Assembly: GCA_965248775.1 (NCBI GenBank)
Contig: OZ252150.1
Span: 5,270,001-5,334,000 of the forward strand
Reading direction: 5' to 3'
Length of the DNA: 64,000 bases
From: JBHHUI01 sp965248775
GTDB taxonomy: Bacteria > Chloroflexota > Anaerolineae > Anaerolineales > JBHHUI01
Below are positions 8,012-16,044 of the stretch, piece after piece (the stretch's first letter is position 1; every line of letters starts with the position of its first letter). Both the position numbers and the translations under genes were made by a program. The notes beneath the pieces are model-generated. The model was given only the letters and a program-made list of their open reading frames with translations, was not told the DNA's origin and did no database searches.

Positions 8012-9315
8012 ATGTTATGGTTGGGGGCTAATACCCACAGACTTTCGTCTAGTGTGAATAACAGACAATTGATCGTCTCTGCATTCCAACAAATGCGATT
8101 CCCTTTGGTAATATGTGGCGTTCCAAATCGGTTATCCCCGTAAGCACGAAAGGCAGCAAGGAACTCATCAGCTTCCTGCGCTGAATCCCACGCCCAATGG
8201 CTGACCATCACGGTTGCTAAATCAGATTCATTGAAGTACGTCACATAACTATTCCCGCCCCAGCCGGCAGCAGCTTCGCTGGCCTCGTCTTCCGCGATAT
8301 TCTCACGCAGTACGAGCAATGTCCACCACTCTCCGAGTTGAGTGCGGTCGATTTCTTCCCAGCCTCCAGGGAGTGCATCGGAGAGTTCGAATTCTGGAAT
8401 TTCCAATGGCAGATCGCCAGCGATGTATTTTTCCGGGTGCAGGATCATCTCAGTGCTGATAGGTGGCTGCGCGTAGACTTCATTGAGCGCCTCCCAACCT
8501 CCATCGGCGTACAGTCTCTCGACAAAGGCATAGCCCTTTTCGTAAGGAAAGTAGAAGTCGTCCTTTAGCCACAGCGGGGCGTTGGATATGAGGTCGCCCG
8601 GTCCGGCGGCGGATTCTGCCACAAGCAGGCCAATTTCACTTCTGTTGAGATTGGCTTGAATCCACTGTACTTCGAGAAAGGTTGCTTCACCTTCGATCAG
8701 GGCCTGGATTGCGGCCGCGCGCTCAGGTTCCATTTCCCATCCCCCCTCGCTAAATCCGAGTGCCTCTACATCGTATCGCTGGTCTTGCAGAGCGTGTTGG
8801 TATTCGTGTGCATAAGTACTGCGGGTGACAACGTCAAAATCTTCTGAATTGTTAAGCACAAAAATGGCATTGTCTCCCGGATCATAAAGCCCCAACACAG
8901 TCTCGGAATACAGGTCCAGGTAAAAACTGTACAGGTCGAAGTCGGCATCTAGCAATCCCAGTGCGGCCAGGCTCCTCGCATCGTCGCGCGCTTCCTCCGG
9001 CGAGTAGGTTTCTTCGAGTTCGGTGAGCAGATGGGCGCGCAATTCTTCAGCGGCAAGAAGAGTCCGATCAATTTCACTATCCAATTGCCAGCCCCGCAAA
9101 GCCCGCACCTGGGATTCTATTTCATCGAGTTGATCTGGGAGAGGCAGTGTTTCGCTGGGCGCTGTTCGCTCCTGCAGCAGGTTGCGCCCTACGAATATTA
9201 GACTGCCGAAGAAGAAAACAGAACACACGGCTACTAAGCATGAAACGCCGCCGATTGCGAACAGAATGGGGTTGAATTGTTTGAGCTGTTTCATTTGGAA
9301 TCGAGCCGAGCGCAT
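7999..9315 (-). CDS. membrane-anchored zinc metallopeptidase-like protein (C-terminus altered by IS)
   Basis: 438 aa. One N-terminal membrane segment (about residues 15-40) is followed by an extracytoplasmic domain with an HExxH zinc motif (AHEYQHALQDQ, about residue 175) and a downstream Glu-rich helix (ALIEGEATFLE) that could supply the third ligand, as in gluzincins. Substrate unknown. ATG 9315 was chosen over ATG 9333 because it has GGGAG seven bases upstream. The current stop lies within the IS982 inverted repeat. Removing the IS and one ATGTT copy restores an ending MLESVLAHLDF with stop at 6918-6920, so eleven original residues are replaced by IRLM. The domain itself is untouched, so the protein may still work. 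Confidence 0.72.
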   Translation of the reverse strand: MRSARFQMKQLKQFNPILFAIGGVSCLVAVCSVFFFGSLIFVGRNLLQERTAPSETLPLPDQLDEIESQVRALRGWQLDSEIDRTLLAAEELRAHLLTELEETYSPEEARDDARSLAALGLLDADFDLYSFYLDLYSETVLGLYDPGDNAIFVLNNSEDFDVVTRSTYAHEYQHALQDQRYDVEALGFSEGGWEMEPERAAAIQALIEGEATFLEVQWIQANLNRSEIGLLVAESAAGPGDLISNAPLWLKDDFYFPYEKGYAFVERLYADGGWEALNEVYAQPPISTEMILHPEKYIAGDLPLEIPEFELSDALPGGWEEIDRTQLGEWWTLLVLRENIAEDEASEAAAGWGGNSYVTYFNESDLATVMVSHWAWDSAQEADEFLAAFRAYGDNRFGTPHITKGNRICWNAETINCLLFTLDESLWVLAPNHNIRLM

Positions 9316-9376
9316 TATATCGCTCCCGAACAAGGGAACCCAATGGTGGTTTTCAGAAGTAATCGGTCTGTTCGTG

Positions 9377-9385
9377 TGGTAGAAT
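9377..9385 (+). promoter_or_regulatory. extended -10 of rpsB operon
   Basis: TGG-TAGAAT followed by CCCGCCG, nearly the same as at the infC promoter (TGG-TAGACT then CCCGCCG). No good -35 is visible at the right distance, as expected for an extended -10. The remaining 200 nt leader up to the rpsB Shine-Dalgarno shows no recognised riboswitch or leader ORF. Confidence 0.45.
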
Positions 9386-9587
9386 CCCGCCGCCTAGTCT
9401 TCCAGTTGCAGTCGACTCTGGACAGGGCGAGCGGGGCTTGAGCAGGAGCGAGCCGCGCTTAAATTACGCTTGGGCCCGGCGAAAGTGGCCACTATCTTAC
9501 ACACCTTTCCGACCGGCATGGCCGTGCCACATTGCTGGCTCCATGTCGGGATGACGAGGGTGGACGACAAAACGGAGGAAATCCCTT

Positions 9588-10676
9588 GTGTCTGATATAT
9601 CAATGAAAGCCCTGTTGGAGACTGGTGTTCATTTCGGGCATCGCACCCGCAAATGGAATCCGCGGATGAGGCCGTTCATTTTTACGGAACGGAACAATAT
9701 TCACATTATCGATCTTCAGCAGACGCTCCAGCAGATTGATTTCTGTTACAACTTGATCCGTGAAACTGTCGCCGATGGCGGTACGGTGCTGTTTGTTGGC
9801 ACCAAGCGCCAGGCGCAGGAAACGATTCTAGTTGAAGCAGAGCGCTGTGGAATGCCGTCTGTGACCAATCGTTGGCTGGGTGGGCTGCTAACCAACTGGC
9901 GCACCATGAAAGAACGCATCACAGAACTGGAGCGCCTGGAACGCGAGCGCGATAACGGGGAATGGGAAGGCCTGACAAAGAAAGAACGCCTGATGTTGCA
10001 ACGCACCATCGACAAACTGGAAGACCGCTTCGGCGGCATCCGATCGATGGGCGATCTACCGTCGCTCGTGTTTATGGTAGACGTGCGTCGCGAAGAGACA
10101 GCAGTGCGCGAGGCCAATATTCTCAATATCCCGATCATCGCGATGGTCGATACCAATTGCGATCCAACCATTATCGATTACGTCATTCCTTCCAACGATG
10201 ACGCAATCCGAGCCATCAAGCTGATCGTCAATAATATGGCGACTGCTGTGCTCGAAGGCACGGCACAGCGCAAGGACGAGGAGCCTGAAGCGGCAATGCT
10301 GGACGCTGCAGTGGATGTACCTGAATTCGCAGGTGAGGCGGATGAGGAATTGCTGGGCGCTGCAACTCTAGCGAAATTGAGCAGCGGCGAACTCGATTTT
10401 GGTGATCAACCCGTTGAAAAAACTGAAACAGAAGAAGACGCCAAGCCGGCAGCGGAAGATGTTGCTTCTGAGATAGGTGAAGACAGCTCCGAAACGGACG
10501 CTGCCGAGTCAGTCGCTGCCGAAACGGACGCTGCTGAGTCAGTCGCTGCCGAAACGGATGATGCCGAAACGGACGCTGTCGAGACGGACGCGTCTGAAAC
10601 GGACGCTGCCGAGACAGAGGCTGCTCCGGAAGAACCAGCCAAAGAACTTCCCGCTGAGGGGGCTGCCGAAGCATAA
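9588..10676 (+). CDS. rpsB: 30S ribosomal protein S2 with long acidic C-terminal tail
   Basis: S2 of the small ribosomal subunit. Canonical core at residues 1-235: ALLETGVHFGHRTRKWNPRM, NNIHIIDLQQT, FVGTKRQAQ, RWLGGLLTNW and the C-terminal VDTNCDP...PSNDDAIRAI. It starts at GTG 9588 with GGAGGA at 9574-9579. At 362 aa it is about 110 residues longer than usual. The extra tail is Ala/Glu/Asp/Thr/Ser-rich and built of repeats (ETDAAESVAA and degenerate ETDA units) encoded by 30-bp DNA repeats. It is probably disordered and surface exposed. tsf begins 2 nt after the stop, so rpsB-tsf is one operon, as in most bacteria. Confidence 0.95.
   Translation: MSDISMKALLETGVHFGHRTRKWNPRMRPFIFTERNNIHIIDLQQTLQQIDFCYNLIRETVADGGTVLFVGTKRQAQETILVEAERCGMPSVTNRWLGGLLTNWRTMKERITELERLERERDNGEWEGLTKKERLMLQRTIDKLEDRFGGIRSMGDLPSLVFMVDVRREETAVREANILNIPIIAMVDTNCDPTIIDYVIPSNDDAIRAIKLIVNNMATAVLEGTAQRKDEEPEAAMLDAAVDVPEFAGEADEELLGAATLAKLSSGELDFGDQPVEKTETEEDAKPAAEDVASEIGEDSSETDAAESVAAETDAAESVAAETDDAETDAVETDASETDAAETEAAPEEPAKELPAEGAAEA
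10491..10620 (+). repeat. 30-bp tandem repeat encoding the S2 tail
   Basis: Two near-identical 30-bp units (10491-10520 and 10521-10550, one mismatch) followed by degenerate 15-18 bp derivatives to about 10620. They keep the reading frame and code for ETDAAESVAA-type units. Confidence 0.8.
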
Positions 10677-10678
10677 TC

Positions 10679-11272
10679 ATGGCAGTTACCGCGGCCCAAG
10701 TTAAGGAATTGCGTGCTGCAACAAGCGCGCCTATGCTCGATTGCAAGAAGGCCCTTGAGGCACATAATGGTGATTTTGATAAAGCCGTCCAATGGCTGCG
10801 CGAGAAAGGGCTCTCCAAAGCCTCCAAAAAGGCTGATCGCTCTGCAAACGAGGGTGCAGTTGATGCATACATCCATCACGGCAACCGAGTCGGAGTGATC
10901 GTCGAAGTAAATTGCGAGACGGATTTCGTCGCACGTTCTCAGGAATTTAAAGACTTTGTCCATGATCTGCTCTTGCATATTGCCATGGCAAATCCTCTGT
11001 ACCTCAAGCAAGAAGATGTGCCGGAAGACTTGCTCGATGAGGAAAAGGCGATCTATGCACAGCAGGCCAAGGAAGAAGGCAAGCCGGATGATATTGCTGA
11101 AAAGATCGCTGTGGGGCGTGTCAACAAATACTATCAGGAAGTTTGCCTTTACGAGCAGGCGTTTATCAAGGACGATGATTTAAAGATCAGCGACCTAATA
11201 AATGACACGATCGCTAAGATCGGCGAGAACATCGTCGTTAGACGCTTTACTCGCTACGTACTAGGTAGCTGA
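10679..11272 (+). CDS. tsf: elongation factor Ts (short form)
   Basis: Guanine-nucleotide exchange factor for EF-Tu. The N-terminal UBA-like domain (VKELRAATSAPMLDCKKALEA, residues 8-28) and the core motif VEVNCETDFVARS (about 79-91) with the TDF EF-Tu contact are intact. The 197-aa length corresponds to the short EF-Ts class with one core subdomain, seen in Thermus and Chloroflexota, rather than the 280-aa enterobacterial form. It begins 2 nt after rpsB, so it is translationally linked to it. A terminator follows 12 nt after the stop. Confidence 0.95.
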   Translation: MAVTAAQVKELRAATSAPMLDCKKALEAHNGDFDKAVQWLREKGLSKASKKADRSANEGAVDAYIHHGNRVGVIVEVNCETDFVARSQEFKDFVHDLLLHIAMANPLYLKQEDVPEDLLDEEKAIYAQQAKEEGKPDDIAEKIAVGRVNKYYQEVCLYEQAFIKDDDLKISDLINDTIAKIGENIVVRRFTRYVLGS

Positions 11273-11284
11273 AAAATGACCAGA

Positions 11285-11321
11285 AACGGGCCAACACCAA
11301 CGGTATTGGCCTGTTCTTTTT
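11285..11321 (+). terminator. terminator after tsf, directly upstream of pyrH
   Basis: Ten-base-pair stem (11285-11294 with 11306-11315, one G-U pair), then CTTTTT. It ends only 6 nt before the pyrH start codon, so it would separate rpsB-tsf from pyrH or act as an attenuator. Confidence 0.75.
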
Positions 11322-11327
11322 ATAGAT

Positions 11328-12047
11328 ATGGACCCGAGCCCCAAATATAGCCGCATCTTACTCAAGATTGGTGGCGAGGCTCTTGCAGGTAAGCAAGGCT
11401 TCGGAATCGATCCCGACCAAGTGAGCCTACTTGGCGAGAAGATCAAATCGGTTCTGGACCTGGATGTTCAGGTCGCCATTGTCATGGGTGGGGGTAACTT
11501 TTGGCGCGGCCTCGACGGAATTGCACATGGCATGGAACGCGCAACTGCCGATCAGATTGGTATGCTCGCCACCGTCATGAACGCGATTGCATTGCAAGAT
11601 GCGCTGGAGCAGTTACATGTGGACAGCCGTGTACAGACTGCCATCGAAATGAAAGCCGTCGCCGAACCGTACATCCGGCGACGCGCCATTCGGCATCTGG
11701 AAAAAGGGCGGGTTGTCATTTTGGGGGCCGGAACGGGAAATCCATATTTCACTACCGACACGGCAGGCGCACTGCGTGCAATGGAAGTTGATGCCGCCGT
11801 TCTGATCAAAGCAACCAAGGTCGATGGCGTTTATGACGCAGACCCGCTAGAAAATCCGCACGCGAGCCGGTTCGACTCATTAAGTTATATCGAAGCCCTC
11901 AACCGCCGTTTGCGCGTGATCGACAGTACCGCGATTTCGTTATGTATGGAAAATAACCTGCCGATATTGGTGCTCAATTTGTGGGCCGATAATAGCCTTA
12001 CGAAGGCAGTGTCCGGTGAAAAAATCGGCACACTAATCACAGAGTGA
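11328..12047 (+). CDS. pyrH: uridylate kinase
   Basis: UMP kinase, makes UDP for pyrimidine nucleotide and RNA synthesis. The amino-acid-kinase fold motifs are present: LLKIGGEALAG near residue 10, MGGGNFWRG near 55, and ATKVDGVYDADP near 163. Length 239 aa is normal. The start MDPSPKYSRILLK fits the family, but there is no Shine-Dalgarno. The terminator of tsf ends 6 nt upstream, so the gene must be reached by read-through, or its mRNA is leaderless or initiated in an unusual way. The gene order tsf-pyrH-frr is conserved across bacteria. Confidence 0.95.
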   Translation: MDPSPKYSRILLKIGGEALAGKQGFGIDPDQVSLLGEKIKSVLDLDVQVAIVMGGGNFWRGLDGIAHGMERATADQIGMLATVMNAIALQDALEQLHVDSRVQTAIEMKAVAEPYIRRRAIRHLEKGRVVILGAGTGNPYFTTDTAGALRAMEVDAAVLIKATKVDGVYDADPLENPHASRFDSLSYIEALNRRLRVIDSTAISLCMENNLPILVLNLWADNSLTKAVSGEKIGTLITE

Positions 12048-12333
12048 TCCCAGGGGCATAGAAGCTCTGAGCTACAATTTACAACCTATCAACCGGATAC
12101 CCGAATTGGACGTGGGTAAGTTTGTTTTACGAATTTCGGAGAAGTTACGACTAGATATCCGCATTCATCAATGAATCCGTAGGGTTGTTCCTATCGGGAC
12201 GAAAGCTACTGCTAAACTGAAATTCATATGTAGTCGCTTTTGAGTTTGCCGCACGCGGCGGTTGTGGTGTATGCTAAACTTCACACCCCAGACGATTTAG
12301 CATGACCAGAGATGGAACGGAGGCGCGTTCCTT
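12048..12333 (+). promoter_or_regulatory. pyrH-frr intergenic region with promoter-like elements
   Basis: 286 nt without a gene. Two copies of TGC-TAAACT, readable as extended -10 elements, occur at 12210-12218 and 12272-12280. A perfect ATTCAT-CA-ATGAAT dyad is at 12163-12176. The second -10-like copy is the better candidate for the frr promoter. No -35 match was found. Confidence 0.35.
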
Positions 12334-12891
12334 ATGATCAAAGAAGCACTCCAAGATTCAGAATCACGTATGCAGGCTGCGGTTCGTGTCTTGCAGGATG
12401 ATCTTGCTACAATGCGTACCGGCCGGGCCTCGCCTTTATTGGTGGAAAAACTTTCTGTCATATACTATGACCAACCAACGCCGTTGAATCAGTTAGCCAC
12501 AATCTCCGTACCAGAGCCACGCTTGCTTGCCATCCGGCCCTTCGATCCGAGTTCGATCAAGGAAATTGAGCGCGCAATTCTGGCGTCTGATCTTGGGCTG
12601 ACTCCTAACAACGAAGGGAAATTGATTCGACTTGCCATCCCGGCCCTCACCGAAGAGCGACGCAAAGACTTATTGAAAATTGTCGGCAAACGGTTGGAAG
12701 AAGCTCGTGTATCTGTGCGAAACGTTCGGCGTGACACCCAAAATGATATGCGTGAATTTGAGCGTGAAAAGATCATATCCGAAGACGAACTAGAGCGCGG
12801 CCAGAAGGACCTCCAGGATTTGACAGATAAACACGTTGAGCAGATCAATTCAATCGGAAAGCAGAAAGAAACGGAGATCATGCAGGTCTAG
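12334..12891 (+). CDS. frr: ribosome recycling factor
   Basis: RRF splits post-termination ribosomes together with EF-G. 185 aa, the standard size. The conserved N-terminal part LATMRTGRASPLLVEKLSVIYYD (about residues 24-46) and the C-terminal long helices with VRNVRRD and SEDELERGQKDLQDLTDKH are intact. GGAGG lies 9 nt upstream of ATG 12334. A stable hairpin (12894-12918) follows the stop. uppS and cdsA follow, the usual order in many bacteria. Confidence 0.96.
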   Translation: MIKEALQDSESRMQAAVRVLQDDLATMRTGRASPLLVEKLSVIYYDQPTPLNQLATISVPEPRLLAIRPFDPSSIKEIERAILASDLGLTPNNEGKLIRLAIPALTEERRKDLLKIVGKRLEEARVSVRNVRRDTQNDMREFEREKIISEDELERGQKDLQDLTDKHVEQINSIGKQKETEIMQV

Positions 12892-12893
12892 CA

Positions 12894-12918
12894 ATGCGAG
12901 GAAACCTTTACCTCGCAT
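12894..12918 (+). terminator. hairpin after frr (no U-tract)
   Basis: Perfect 8-bp stem ATGCGAGG/CCTCGCAT with a 9-nt loop, 3 nt after the frr stop. There is no T run, so it may stabilise the 3' end rather than terminate. Confidence 0.45.
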
Positions 12919-12998
12919 AGATCAGGCTACGCATTTAAAATCTCCAGTTCCATTCATCGTATTACACTCTTAATTCAACGTACCCTTCGTCCTCATTT

Positions 12999-13727
12999 AT
13001 GTCCGTGAGTAATCACGACCTTCCAGCCAATGTGCCTGAGCATGTTGCTATCATCATGGACGGCAACGGTCGCTGGGCTAAAGCGCGCGGTTTGCCGCGA
13101 CTGGCCGGGCACCGCGCCGGAACCGAGAATTTACGCCGCATCCTGGAAACAGCAGTCGAGTTTGGGATCAAATGGCTCACTATTTACGCCTTTTCAACAG
13201 AGAACTGGGGACGTCCCGCGGAAGAGGTGAGTGGCCTGATGAGCATTATCGAAGATGTCATCGACCGCGAATTAAAGAATCTCCACAAGAATGGCGTACA
13301 ACTGCGACATATTGGGAGTTTGGAGGGCGTCCGCCCAGGCTTGCGCGATAAGATCCAAGAGGCAATTGAATATACCCGTAATAATACGCGTCTGATTCTC
13401 AATGTTGCCTTCAACTACGGCGGGCGTAGTGAAATTGTGCAAGCCGTGCGCAAGATCGTTGCCACGGGAATTCCGGCCGAAGAAGTAACGGAAGAGATTA
13501 TCAGCGACAACCTCTACACGGCCGGTCAGCCCGAACCGGACCTCATAATTCGTACAAGCGGCGAAGTACGCGCGAGCAATTTCCTTATCTGGCAGGGTGC
13601 CTATTCGGAGTGGTATTTCACACCGGCATTTTGGCCAGATTTTGATGCCGAAGAACTACGGAAGGCACTCCGGTACTTTGGACGCAAAGAGCGTCGCTTC
13701 GGGCTGGTTTCTGAGCAGATTACCTGA
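12999..13727 (+). CDS. uppS: isoprenyl (undecaprenyl) diphosphate synthase
   Basis: cis-Prenyltransferase that makes the C55 lipid carrier for cell-wall or surface polysaccharide synthesis. Signatures: HVAIIMDGNGRWA with the catalytic Asp (residues 15-27), LTIYAFSTENWGRP (about 62-75) and RTSGEVRASNFLIWQGAYSE (about 188-207). 242 aa, family-typical. No clear Shine-Dalgarno precedes ATG 12999. The stop overlaps the cdsA start by one base (TGATG), so the two are translationally coupled. Confidence 0.95.
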   Translation: MSVSNHDLPANVPEHVAIIMDGNGRWAKARGLPRLAGHRAGTENLRRILETAVEFGIKWLTIYAFSTENWGRPAEEVSGLMSIIEDVIDRELKNLHKNGVQLRHIGSLEGVRPGLRDKIQEAIEYTRNNTRLILNVAFNYGGRSEIVQAVRKIVATGIPAEEVTEEIISDNLYTAGQPEPDLIIRTSGEVRASNFLIWQGAYSEWYFTPAFWPDFDAEELRKALRYFGRKERRFGLVSEQIT

Positions 13728-14545
13728 TGTTGCGGCAGCGCACGATTGTCGCCATTCTTATCGTACCGGCGGCAGTGATCTTGGCGCGCCTCGGCGGCAT
13801 TATCTATTTTCTTATCATCCTGGCGATTCTCGTCACAGCGGCCGTGGAATATGCTCGCATGACGCGTGCTGCAGGGGCAGAAGTCTCCACGGCCAATCTT
13901 ATTATCGGGGTGATTGTCGTTGCACTTGGCAGCGCCTTCCCAGAGCAACCCTGGCTTGAACCGGCCCTGGCATTCTTTCTGATCCTGACGACAGGGTGGG
14001 AGGCTTTCAAGTTCGAGCATGGCTCCAGGACTCCTTTAACAAATTGGGCGACGACGCTGGCTGGAGGCTGTTACCTGGGCTATCTGGGTGGATTTCTGGT
14101 TGCCTTACGTGAATTGCCGAATGGATTCTGGTGGACGATGACCGTACTCCCGGCAGTCTGGTTGGCGGATACCGGTGCCTATGTCATTGGAAACTTGCTT
14201 GGCAAGCATCCTATGACACCGCGCCTTAGTCCGAAAAAATCCTGGGAGGGGTTTATTGGGGGGGTGGTGCTCGGCACAATTATCACTGCACTTATCGCCT
14301 CCGGCTGGGGTTCGGTAGCTGAGGCGGGGAGTGGTCTGAGCTGGCAGGTGGGTGCAACTCTTGGATTTCTAATTGCCGTGATCAGCCCTGTAGGCGATCT
14401 GGGCATCTCCATGTTCAAACGTCAGGTGCAATTTAAAGACACTGGCAGCCTCTTGGCCGGACATGGTGGAGTGCTTGATCGTGTTGATTCCTGGCTAGTC
14501 GCAGCAGCCATCGGCTACTTCTACATTAACTGGTTTGTCATTTAG
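13727..14545 (+). CDS. cdsA: phosphatidate cytidylyltransferase
   Basis: Integral membrane enzyme making CDP-diacylglycerol from phosphatidate and CTP, the branch point of phospholipid synthesis. It has about eight hydrophobic segments. The family motif SPKKSWEGFIGG (about residue 165) and the C-terminal signature SPVGDLGISMFKRQ...KDTGSLLAGHGGVLDRVDS (about 220-258) are intact. 272 aa. It is coupled to uppS by a 1-bp overlap. Confidence 0.94.
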   Translation: MLRQRTIVAILIVPAAVILARLGGIIYFLIILAILVTAAVEYARMTRAAGAEVSTANLIIGVIVVALGSAFPEQPWLEPALAFFLILTTGWEAFKFEHGSRTPLTNWATTLAGGCYLGYLGGFLVALRELPNGFWWTMTVLPAVWLADTGAYVIGNLLGKHPMTPRLSPKKSWEGFIGGVVLGTIITALIASGWGSVAEAGSGLSWQVGATLGFLIAVISPVGDLGISMFKRQVQFKDTGSLLAGHGGVLDRVDSWLVAAAIGYFYINWFVI

Positions 14546-14580
14546 GATAGAGTGAACGAACATTATCAGGAGGAATCTTC

Positions 14581-15567
14581 ATGGCCGAAGTACCTGATCG
14601 AAATCTGGCCCTTGAACTTGTCCGTGTAACAGAAGCAGCGGCTCTTGCGGCTGGTCGGACGATGGGGCGTGGGGACAAAATAGCTGCCGATAATGCTGCC
14701 GTGGAAGCGATGCGCCTTATCCTAAACACTGTTGACATGGACGGAGTCGTAGTCATTGGTGAGGGCGAGAAAGACGAAGCACCGATGCTTTTCAATGGCG
14801 AAAAGCTCGGTACCGGTCGACCGCCACGTGTTGACATTGCAGTAGACCCAATCGACGGGACACGTTTGCTCTCTCTCGGCAAGGCAAACTCACTCGCCAC
14901 GGTTGCAATCTCGGAACGCGGGGCTATGTTTGATCCGGGCCCATTTATGTACATGAGGAAAATTGCGGTCGGTCCAACTGCCCGTGGCGCAATTGATGTC
15001 GAGGCCTCCCCAACAGTGAATTTACGCAGCATTGCACGCGCCAAAGGTATGGATGTCAACGACCTGACTATTGTCATCCTTGACCGTCCGCGACATGAAG
15101 ATTTGATTACCGAAGTGCGCGAAGCGGGGGCACGGATTCGTCTAATCACCGATGGTGATGTAGCCGGCGCGCTGATGACAGCCTGGCCAGGTTCCGGTGT
15201 GGATGCGCTAATGGGCATTGGTGGAACACCGGAAGGCGTGCTGGCTGCTTGTGCCATACAGAGCATGGGTGGCGAGTTGCAGGGGAAACTTTGGCCGCGT
15301 AATGAAGATGAAATTCAGAAAGCAGTTGAAATGGGATACGATTTCGATCGGGTTCTGCATACGCGCGATTTGGTACGTAGCGAAAATTCATTCTTCGCAG
15401 CAACAGGTATCACGGACGGTGAGCTTCTCGACGGCGTTAAATATTATGCCGGGGGTGCTCGTACGCATTCTCTGGTGATGAGGTCTAAATCTGGTACGGT
15501 GCGGGAAGTAATCGCGAAACATCGGCTCGATAAACTAATGAGGTTTTCGCAAATTGACTACGAATAA
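14581..15567 (+). CDS. glpX: class II fructose-1,6-bisphosphatase
   Basis: GlpX-type phosphatase converting fructose 1,6-bisphosphate to fructose 6-phosphate in gluconeogenesis. Motifs: VVVIGEGEKDEAPML (about 57-71) and VDIAVDPIDGTRLL (about 85-98) supply the metal-binding Glu/Asp residues. DGDVAGAL and the glycine-rich GIGGTPEGVLAA follow. 328 aa, normal length. Strong AGGAGG site at 14569-14574. A close relationship to bifunctional FBPase/SBPase is possible but cannot be separated by eye. Confidence 0.94.
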   Translation: MAEVPDRNLALELVRVTEAAALAAGRTMGRGDKIAADNAAVEAMRLILNTVDMDGVVVIGEGEKDEAPMLFNGEKLGTGRPPRVDIAVDPIDGTRLLSLGKANSLATVAISERGAMFDPGPFMYMRKIAVGPTARGAIDVEASPTVNLRSIARAKGMDVNDLTIVILDRPRHEDLITEVREAGARIRLITDGDVAGALMTAWPGSGVDALMGIGGTPEGVLAACAIQSMGGELQGKLWPRNEDEIQKAVEMGYDFDRVLHTRDLVRSENSFFAATGITDGELLDGVKYYAGGARTHSLVMRSKSGTVREVIAKHRLDKLMRFSQIDYE

Positions 15568-15659
15568 TTGCATGTTCCAGCGCGATGAAGCCGGCCGTGG
15601 TCGGTTGCGTAGCAACTTGCGCTGATTTTGAAAATGAGCAAGAATGGAGGCGGTTTGAA

Positions 15660-15688
15660 TTGACATCGGTTTTACCCGATGTTACAAT
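15660..15688 (+). promoter_or_regulatory. rho-leader promoter with embedded palindromic operator
   Basis: TTGACA (15660-15665), 17-nt spacer, TACAAT (15683-15688), the best sigma-70-type match in the window. A perfect inverted repeat ACATCGG-N6-CCGATGT (15663-15682) fills the space from the end of the -35 to the -10, a typical repressor operator position. Confidence 0.75.
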
Positions 15689-15689
15689 T

Positions 15690-16044
15690 CGGTTGGTGAA
15701 GAGGCGTGAGGTTCTGAGGAGAAGAATTCGCCTCACATCTCGACATCACCCCTAAACATCTCAAACAGACCTCGTCTCTGTGGACCAAAACCTCATCATC
15801 CTCAAAAGGACTGCTGGGTACTAAGCGCCGCAATCGCGTATGAAACGGCCGCCTGGTGAGCTTTATGTCACCAGTTCTTGCTAGCTTATTATCAAACAAT
15901 TAGAATTAAGACATCGAATTACCTAACGCAAACTTGGTAAAAAATTTATAGGCCCGGGACTGAAATGAAACGGTCTCCGGGATGTGTGGAATTCGCCGTC
16001 CATCTTGCAGCGGCGTTTGTTCTAATAAAAAATTGAGTGACATT
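15690..16044 (+). other. long 5' leader of rho
   Basis: About 350 nt between the promoter and the rho start with no convincing ORF. It contains several hairpins: GTGAGG/CCTCAC around 15706-15739, a perfect 7-bp stem CTGGTGA/TCACCAG (15853-15859 with 15868-15874), and CCCGG/CCGGG around 15953-15981. Rho mRNA leaders are autoregulated by premature termination in enterobacteria. This leader could play the same role, but that is inference. Confidence 0.4.

Noticed and set aside
10228..11011. Minus-strand frames opposite the rpsB tail and tsf
   Set aside because: Created by the in-frame repeat and biased codon use of S2; no family features.
12163..12176. Perfect ATTCAT-CA-ATGAAT dyad as an operator or hairpin
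   Set aside because: Loop too short for a stable hairpin and no second copy near a promoter box; noted only within the intergenic description.
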